Positions 58,804 through 64,000 of a DNA stretch of 64,000 bases are shown here, one piece after another (the first letter of the stretch is position 1; the number at the start of each line of letters is the position of its first letter). Location of the stretch: assembly GCA_014859965.1 (NCBI GenBank), contig JACZKQ010000045.1:1-64000 (forward strand), in the 5' to 3' direction. The position numbers and the translations under genes were made by a program. The notes below the pieces were generated by a model. It made no database searches, was not told the DNA's origin, and saw only the letters and a program-made list of their open reading frames with translations. Source of the DNA: Phycisphaerae bacterium. Lineage in GTDB: Bacteria; Planctomycetota; Phycisphaerae; Sedimentisphaerales; Anaerohalosphaeraceae.

Positions 58804-61078
58804 AAGAATAGAGCATCATATCAGAGTGTCCGCATTACCAGGGACTCGCCAAGCGGATGAGCGCATCCTGAACGCTGCTCTGAGCGCTTTTGAGCAGGCA
58901 GGGTCCGAGCAGGGGGCACAGGTCACTTCACGCGTTCGCAACCAGTTGACCAAGGCGATCGCTGCGGTGATTGTAATTGGAGTACTGATTCCCTTTGTCT
59001 ATGGCGCGTCCAAAATCATCAGGGTGTTAGTGGTTAAACCGGCGGGCCAATCGGCTGCAAGCGTCGATTTCAGGTTGGACAAGGACCTGTTTGCAGACCT
59101 CAGAATCGGGAACGAGGAAATGCCGGAAACTGTACGCATGACCTCGGTCCGGTTCTTTGTGGAAGACGGACAGTTGCGAGGGACCTTGCGGTCCGACGTT
59201 TGTTCTTGGCCCAAGCTGAAGTGGCGCACGCGTATCGTCCTGCTGGACCAGACGGGCAGGCGTCTGGCGTCGACGGAGCATGTGGCCGCAAACGGCGGGG
59301 TCAAGTACCAGGGCCGGCCCACATCGTTTCGACACTGTATACATGTTGCTCTCGGGCCCTGGAACGGCGAGGTGCAGGAGCGGGCCCAAAGCGTTTTGAT
59401 CGAATGCGAGCAGGTGTCCGAGAAGACGCAAGTTACGCCCAACTCCTGGCTCCAAAGCGACGTCCTGCCGGTCCTGCATGGTCGCGTGACGCGTCCGGAC
59501 GGCCGCCCGATTGCAAATGCAGAGGTTCAAATACGTGAAGTGCCAAAGGAAGGGCAAAGATCGCTTGACGCGAAGGATGCATACACGGATAGCCGGGGGT
59601 ACTACTGCTTTGACGCCATCCGCTGGCCGTATACCGTCGGAGCCCTCGTACATGACGCCAATGCATCCGGTGATGGATATCGGTATGAATACGTCAAAAT
59701 CAAGAGAACTCTCCATGGGACCAACGAGGTCAACCTTGTGTTCAAGGAGCCGCCGGCGGGTACGGCTGGTATAAAAGGGCAAATGCGTGCACATGACGGC
59801 ACGGCAGTCAAGGAATTCAGCGTGCGTGTCTCCAGCCTCGACAACGAACAGGGCGATTCAAAGGAGTGCTCGCATGCCTTCGGGTTTGTAGAGTATCTCT
59901 CGCATCCCGAGGGCAGATTTGAAATGTCTGGGCTGCCTGCGGGCAAATACCGCGTCGCTCTGATGCCGACTAAATGGCAGGGAACACATCGATATGATGA
60001 TTTCTCCAACCATCGGGAATGTAACTGCGAGCTGACCGAGGGCAAGACAACGGACATCACTAACGCCATAGAGCCAAAAACGGCATGGTACGGGCGCGTG
60101 CAATTCGACGACGGAACGCCGGCCGTCCTGTCGGGCATGACGACGGAGATCCTTCAGTGGTGGCGCGGATTCGAAGGGGGAGAGCCCATTGCAAAGGTGG
60201 ATGACAAAGGGTACTTCATGCTCCCCTTGTCGGATGACGCCGTCGAGCCTTTCAAGTCGGAAGAAACCTGGCTCACGATCAACATCACGCAATCACCGCA
60301 TGTCTTCCCGAAGCTCCAGAAGCAGAAGTTCCCCTTCACGCTCATGTCCGTGGACAGGGAGAACGCACAGGCTCTGAAGATCAGCCGGCCGGTCTTCTAT
60401 TACGGCCGCATTCTCTACGAAAACGGCAGGCCCGCCGTGCCGACTGCGATGCCCTGGAGGGGCGCCAGGGTCTACATCCTGTTGCGCTGCACGCCCGCCA
60501 CCTGGAACAGCGGGGGGATAGCGGAAAGCCTTGGCGGCCTTGACGATCAGGGGTATTTCTCGATCGTCCTCACGAACGAGCAGCTCGGGAAGATCCAAGC
60601 GGGTGAGTATTCCCTCGAGATCATGTTCCCGTCCTACGAAGAAGACCGCACCAGCGGACCGGTAGGCAAGTTTCCTGTGGAGTCACTGGCCAGAGACCGC
60701 GATTCCCTCACCGCATACACGCTGCCCCGTAAAGAACTCGTCGGCAAATACGAAGACCGGGCACAATCGCTGGATTCATACTATATGCTGGAAATCCTGC
60801 GTTCACTCCTGCAGCAATGGCAGGCAGAGCACAAAGGCGAGCTTCCCGAGCGCCTGGCCGCATTGAGTGCGCGTGCCGACGCTGAGGCGTTTGCCCGTAT
60901 TGCGGAAAACATCCAGTATCAGCCGGCCGAACCACTCGACCACAAAGGTGAACCATACGTCGTCGCCTATGACCGAAACTTGCTCGAAAAGATCAAGGGC
61001 ACGCATGCACTGTTTTCTGACGGCAGAATCGAGTTTTTACCTGAAAGAAGACTTGGAGCCATGGACACGAGCAAGTGA
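58790..61078 (+). CDS. Membrane-anchored protein paired with ECF sigma, carboxypeptidase-regulatory-like domains
   Basis: A 762-residue protein; the ATG has GGGGAG eight bases upstream and overlaps the sigma stop by 14 bases. The N-terminal ~50 residues are cytoplasmic and helical. One membrane segment lies at ~53-75 (AIAAVIVIGVLIPFVYGASK). The large outer part has carboxypeptidase-regulatory/transthyretin-like repeats (LHGRVTRPDGRPIANAEVQI, GIKGQMRAHDGTAVKEFSVR, YGRILYENGRPAVPTAMP) and ends in a prepilin-like H-X9-DG-type stretch (THALFSDGRIEFLPERR). The position suggests an anti-sigma or sensor role, but no classical zinc anti-sigma motif is seen. Confidence 0.75.
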   Translation: MNPVRRIEHHIRVSALPGTRQADERILNAALSAFEQAGSEQGAQVTSRVRNQLTKAIAAVIVIGVLIPFVYGASKIIRVLVVKPAGQSAASVDFRLDKDLFADLRIGNEEMPETVRMTSVRFFVEDGQLRGTLRSDVCSWPKLKWRTRIVLLDQTGRRLASTEHVAANGGVKYQGRPTSFRHCIHVALGPWNGEVQERAQSVLIECEQVSEKTQVTPNSWLQSDVLPVLHGRVTRPDGRPIANAEVQIREVPKEGQRSLDAKDAYTDSRGYYCFDAIRWPYTVGALVHDANASGDGYRYEYVKIKRTLHGTNEVNLVFKEPPAGTAGIKGQMRAHDGTAVKEFSVRVSSLDNEQGDSKECSHAFGFVEYLSHPEGRFEMSGLPAGKYRVALMPTKWQGTHRYDDFSNHRECNCELTEGKTTDITNAIEPKTAWYGRVQFDDGTPAVLSGMTTEILQWWRGFEGGEPIAKVDDKGYFMLPLSDDAVEPFKSEETWLTINITQSPHVFPKLQKQKFPFTLMSVDRENAQALKISRPVFYYGRILYENGRPAVPTAMPWRGARVYILLRCTPATWNSGGIAESLGGLDDQGYFSIVLTNEQLGKIQAGEYSLEIMFPSYEEDRTSGPVGKFPVESLARDRDSLTAYTLPRKELVGKYEDRAQSLDSYYMLEILRSLLQQWQAEHKGELPERLAALSARADAEAFARIAENIQYQPAEPLDHKGEPYVVAYDRNLLEKIKGTHALFSDGRIEFLPERRLGAMDTSK

Positions 61079-61295
61079 TCCGACAGTGGAATACCCGTGC
61101 AGGTCAAGAAGGGGCAGAAAGAATACCACGTCCGGGCCCAACTCCCGAAGCGGCCGCAACTCGGGCAATGGCGTCCTGTGGCGTCGCCAATGTGCTTAGG
61201 TTCAAGGGATCACCTTTTTTTTGTCACCGATCGTGTCGTGCGTTTTCTATACTACTGAGGTTATACTGTCTAACCATGGAAAGGCAGGAACGGAA

Positions 61296-64000
61296 ATGAG
61301 TGCGGCGACGCGTGAGGTAAAGCTGCTCATGAGGTGTTTGCAGGGGGATACGGAGGCCTATGCGCCCATTGTTTCGCGATACCAGGACTTGGTCTGCGGG
61401 ATTATTTTCAGTGCTACAGCCAATGTTGAGGTAAGTGAGGAGCTTGCGCATCAAACGTTTGTGAACGCATGGAAAAATCTGTCGCAGCTCAACGACCTGA
61501 GGCGGTTTCGGCCATGGCTTTGCGTGATTGCCCGCAATAACGTTCGTAACTTCTTACGAAAGAAGCGCAGGGATGTTATCTCCCAGGCCGAGCCGATGGA
61601 GAACCTGAACGGCCTGCCAAGCGTCGAGGTCGGGCCGCTTGATTCGGCGATCAGAAGAGAGCGCGAAGCACTCGTATGTGATGCGATCCGCCATTTCCCA
61701 AAACGTTATCGGGAGGCAATGGTGCTGTTCTATCGACAGAACCAGTCTGTCAAGGCGGTCGCCGAGTCGCTGGACCTTACGGAAAATGCGGTCAAGCAGC
61801 GGTTGCTGCGCGGACGGAACATGATCAAGAAGGAGCTTGAGGATCTGGTGGAGCAGACGCTTTCGTCCACAGGGCCCAAGAAGGCGTTTACGACGGCGGT
61901 GATAGCGTCGGTGGCGGGGCTTGCGGTAGAGGGTGCTACGGCTATTGTCGGCGGTGCGGCTGCAGGTGGCGGAAGTACGGCGGCGGGTCTGATGAGTGGC
62001 CTGGCGGTCAAGATTACAGCCGCAGTGCTTGCAGTAGCACTTGGGGCGGGGGCCTTTGCCGCGTACAGGCTGTTCCGCAAGGGAGTGGATCGGCAGAAGG
62101 AGGTGGCGTCTTACCAGCAGCCGGTGGCCCCAGAGGAAGGGGATATTGTGGAGGAAGCCTTTTCTGAGGTGGTCGCAGGGGACAGGCAGACTTTGAGGAC
62201 TCAAGTAATAAGCCCTGCTGCCGAACGGCAAATGCCTTTGGAGCCGACGCAAGCTGTCGATTCAGATGCGGCGTCTGCATCGGCAAACGCTACAGCGGGT
62301 GTCTCAGCACGCCCTGAGGAGGTACTTGTTCAAGCCCCGAAAACGAAGCCGATGCTGAGCGGGATAATCACGGATGCTCAGTCAGGCGAGCCGGTTACGG
62401 ATGCGATGGTAAGACTCAGGGCATCGATAGTTGTTAGCTCAATGACAGATGCGAATGGCTATTATCATTTTGATGAGGTCGACGTGGAGGGGCAATGTCG
62501 AATGTGGGTCTTCTCCAAAGCATATGTTGGCATTTACGATGAACAGGAACCTCTCCAGGTGACCTTCAAAAAGGACGAGCCGACAGTCCGAGACCTAGTT
62601 CTGGAGCGTGCCTGCATGGTGGATGTCTTTACTCTCGATGAGATGGGGGCACCTGTAAGCAGGGCGACTGTGTATGCGACCACGCTGGCAGATACTATAC
62701 ACCGCAGACAGATTGAAGACGGGCCGTCCAGGAGTACGGATCCAAACGGCTATGTGCTGGTGGGCGGGTTCAGGCCTTCGGAGACACCGTACTTGATCAC
62801 CGTCACAAAGCCTGGCTACGCCCCCGCGAAGCTGATCTTTACGTTGACCGATCCTGAGGTGGTTGAGTACGGTGAAGTCGTACTGCAAAAGGGTATCGAA
62901 GTTTCAGGACATGCCCGCTACGCCGACGGCCTACCCGCGGTAGGGGCAAAGATATCTGCGCGACCGAAATGGTGGCCCCAGCAGTACTGGATGCCAATTT
63001 ATGCGGTCGAGCCAAACGGTTTCTTTACATTACAGAATGTGGCTCCTGGCGACTACACCATCTTTGCGCATCTGACGGATCAGAGCGGAGGGGGAGCCAC
63101 CTCATTCGGCCTAATGGAATCTACGCTTCCGCCGGCGGATGGCGGATTGTTGTACGTGGAAATTCCACGGAAGTCCCCGCAGTCGCTGGCGTCGATCAGT
63201 GGGACGGTTTTATATGCGGAAGGCAGGAGACCGGATCGCCTCTGCATCAGTGCGCTTTCGCCGATGGGGACCAGTAAAAATACTGAAATTCGTGACAATT
63301 TGGAAAGGTTTAACATCGGCTCACTGGAGCCAGGCAACTACCGCCTGCATTTCAGTGGACCCAATCTCGAAGAGAAGATCATCGAAAATGTGCCCGCGCC
63401 CACGGAGGGGCTGATAGTAGAACTTGCTTACGTTGAGCGGCCGCAGCTTAGAGGAAAAGTCACTGACGGCCGCACCGGGGACGTTATTGCGAAATACAAG
63501 GTGCGAGTGGGAAAAATTCGGACGCTAAGTGGCCTTAACTACGCTCCCAATGATTACTGGTATGAGATCGATGATGAAGACGGGAAGTTCAGCGTGGAAT
63601 CAGTCGGGCCAGGTATCTACCAGGTCCAGGTGGCGGCCCCAGGGTATGCCTGGGCTTGGAGCAACGAGATCAATACCGACACAAACGGCGAGGTGAAGGT
63701 ACTGCTGTGGCCGGGGGGAAGTATTTCGGGCCGGGTCGTAAATGAAGATGGCGAACCTGTCTCCGGTGCAAAGGTCATTCCTTTGTCGAAGGCATGTGGG
63801 AACATGGTGGGCACAAACGATCGCTTCGTTTCCGATAGAGGGGCGGTGGAGTCCTATGAGGGCAAATTCACGTTAGCCCACTTGGCGGCAGGAACAGAGA
63901 TGTTGAAGATAGTACACCCAGACTATCTGTTTAGAATCCTGCCCGGCATCAAAGTTGTCGAAGGGCAAAACACAGAAATAAAGGTGGTACTGGGCAAGGG
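61296..64000 (+). CDS. ECF sigma factor fused to membrane segment and carboxypeptidase-regulatory-like repeats (3' partial)
   Basis: The frame from ATG 61296 (AGGAA six bases upstream) stays open to the window end, at least 901 codons. Residues 1-185 are a sigma-70-like protein: REVKLLMRCLQGDTEAYAPI, ELAHQTFVNAWKNLSQL, RFRPWLCVIARNNVRNFLRK and a region-4 helix-turn-helix (KAVAESLDLTENAVKQRLLR). A hydrophobic Ala/Gly-rich segment (~200-255) includes a probable membrane helix (VKITAAVLAVALGAGAFAAY). The outer part has repeated carboxypeptidase-regulatory-like domains (LSGIITDAQSGEPVTDAMVR, SGRVVNEDGEPVSGAKVIP). A sigma tethered to the membrane would need proteolytic release or act differently. 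Fused ECF proteins are known in Planctomycetes. Confidence 0.85.
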   Translation, partial: MSAATREVKLLMRCLQGDTEAYAPIVSRYQDLVCGIIFSATANVEVSEELAHQTFVNAWKNLSQLNDLRRFRPWLCVIARNNVRNFLRKKRRDVISQAEPMENLNGLPSVEVGPLDSAIRREREALVCDAIRHFPKRYREAMVLFYRQNQSVKAVAESLDLTENAVKQRLLRGRNMIKKELEDLVEQTLSSTGPKKAFTTAVIASVAGLAVEGATAIVGGAAAGGGSTAAGLMSGLAVKITAAVLAVALGAGAFAAYRLFRKGVDRQKEVASYQQPVAPEEGDIVEEAFSEVVAGDRQTLRTQVISPAAERQMPLEPTQAVDSDAASASANATAGVSARPEEVLVQAPKTKPMLSGIITDAQSGEPVTDAMVRLRASIVVSSMTDANGYYHFDEVDVEGQCRMWVFSKAYVGIYDEQEPLQVTFKKDEPTVRDLVLERACMVDVFTLDEMGAPVSRATVYATTLADTIHRRQIEDGPSRSTDPNGYVLVGGFRPSETPYLITVTKPGYAPAKLIFTLTDPEVVEYGEVVLQKGIEVSGHARYADGLPAVGAKISARPKWWPQQYWMPIYAVEPNGFFTLQNVAPGDYTIFAHLTDQSGGGATSFGLMESTLPPADGGLLYVEIPRKSPQSLASISGTVLYAEGRRPDRLCISALSPMGTSKNTEIRDNLERFNIGSLEPGNYRLHFSGPNLEEKIIENVPAPTEGLIVELAYVERPQLRGKVTDGRTGDVIAKYKVRVGKIRTLSGLNYAPNDYWYEIDDEDGKFSVESVGPGIYQVQVAAPGYAWAWSNEINTDTNGEVKVLLWPGGSISGRVVNEDGEPVSGAKVIPLSKACGNMVGTNDRFVSDRGAVESYEGKFTLAHLAAGTEMLKIVHPDYLFRILPGIKVVEGQNTEIKVVLGK

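Noticed and set aside
1-64000. CRISPR arrays, tRNA and rRNA genes
   Set aside because: No regularly spaced direct repeats and no cloverleaf or rRNA-like conserved segments were found by eye.

Overview
The window looks like a chromosomal segment of a Planctomycetota bacterium, most likely class Phycisphaerae. The evidence is the repeated dockerin-like module of the type D-[VILM]-N-G-D-C-x-V-x-L-x-D-L-A-x-x-A-x-Q-W-L at protein ends, prepilins with an H-X9-DG-type tail, a PEP-CTERM protein, many Tat-exported oxidoreductases, isomerases and sulfatases, HEAT-repeat exported proteins, and ECF sigma factors joined to carboxypeptidase-regulatory-like domains. No rRNA, tRNA, CRISPR array or intact insertion sequence was seen.

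Layout. 1-5.0 kb: end of a PKD/nucleoside-hydrolase-like surface protein, a prepilin and a LamG protein. 5.0-5.8 kb: non-coding, with strong hairpins. 5.8-13.4 kb: a ten-gene, one-direction cassette encoding a complete ubiquitin-like conjugation and deconjugation set: a ubiquitin-like/MoaD-like protein, an E2-like domain fused to a 21-cysteine RING/zinc-ribbon-like region, a JAMM peptidase and a ThiF/E1-like enzyme. With it are a GHKL (Hsp90-fold) ATPase, a DUF2958 protein and several unknown proteins. Many cassette genes are preceded by intercistronic stem-loops, and two of these share identical arms. This is the most unusual part of the window. 13.4-17.2 kb (minus strand): two exported HEAT-repeat proteins and a Tat-exported Gfo/Idh/MocA oxidoreductase. 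17.9-26.0 kb: L-serine dehydratase, an ornithine cyclodeaminase-family enzyme, a LamG protein, a Tat-exported aldo/keto-reductase-like protein, a four-heme cytochrome, an unknown secreted protein and a sugar isomerase-like protein.

26.4-41.1 kb looks like an alpha-mannoside or glycan utilisation locus. On the minus strand are a GntR-LacI hybrid regulator, a sodium/solute symporter and a GH38 alpha-mannosidase. On the plus strand are three surface proteins sharing an N-terminal beta-repeat module, a fourth copy of that module fused to a GH71/99-like hydrolase, and a sulfatase. 41.1-57.9 kb continues with secreted carbohydrate-active and surface proteins: a 1578-residue LamG/LTD/CotH mosaic, an SGNH-esterase-GH27 fusion, a paralogue of the unknown 23.2 kb protein, a second SGNH esterase, a dockerin-tailed protein, a frameshifted dockerin remnant and a GH30 enzyme. 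58.2-64.0 kb holds two ECF sigma systems: one split into sigma factor plus membrane protein, and one with sigma factor, membrane segment and extracytoplasmic repeats in a single reading frame that runs off the window.

Functions are inferred from motifs read in the translations. No database search was possible, so family assignments without a clear catalytic signature are given low confidence.
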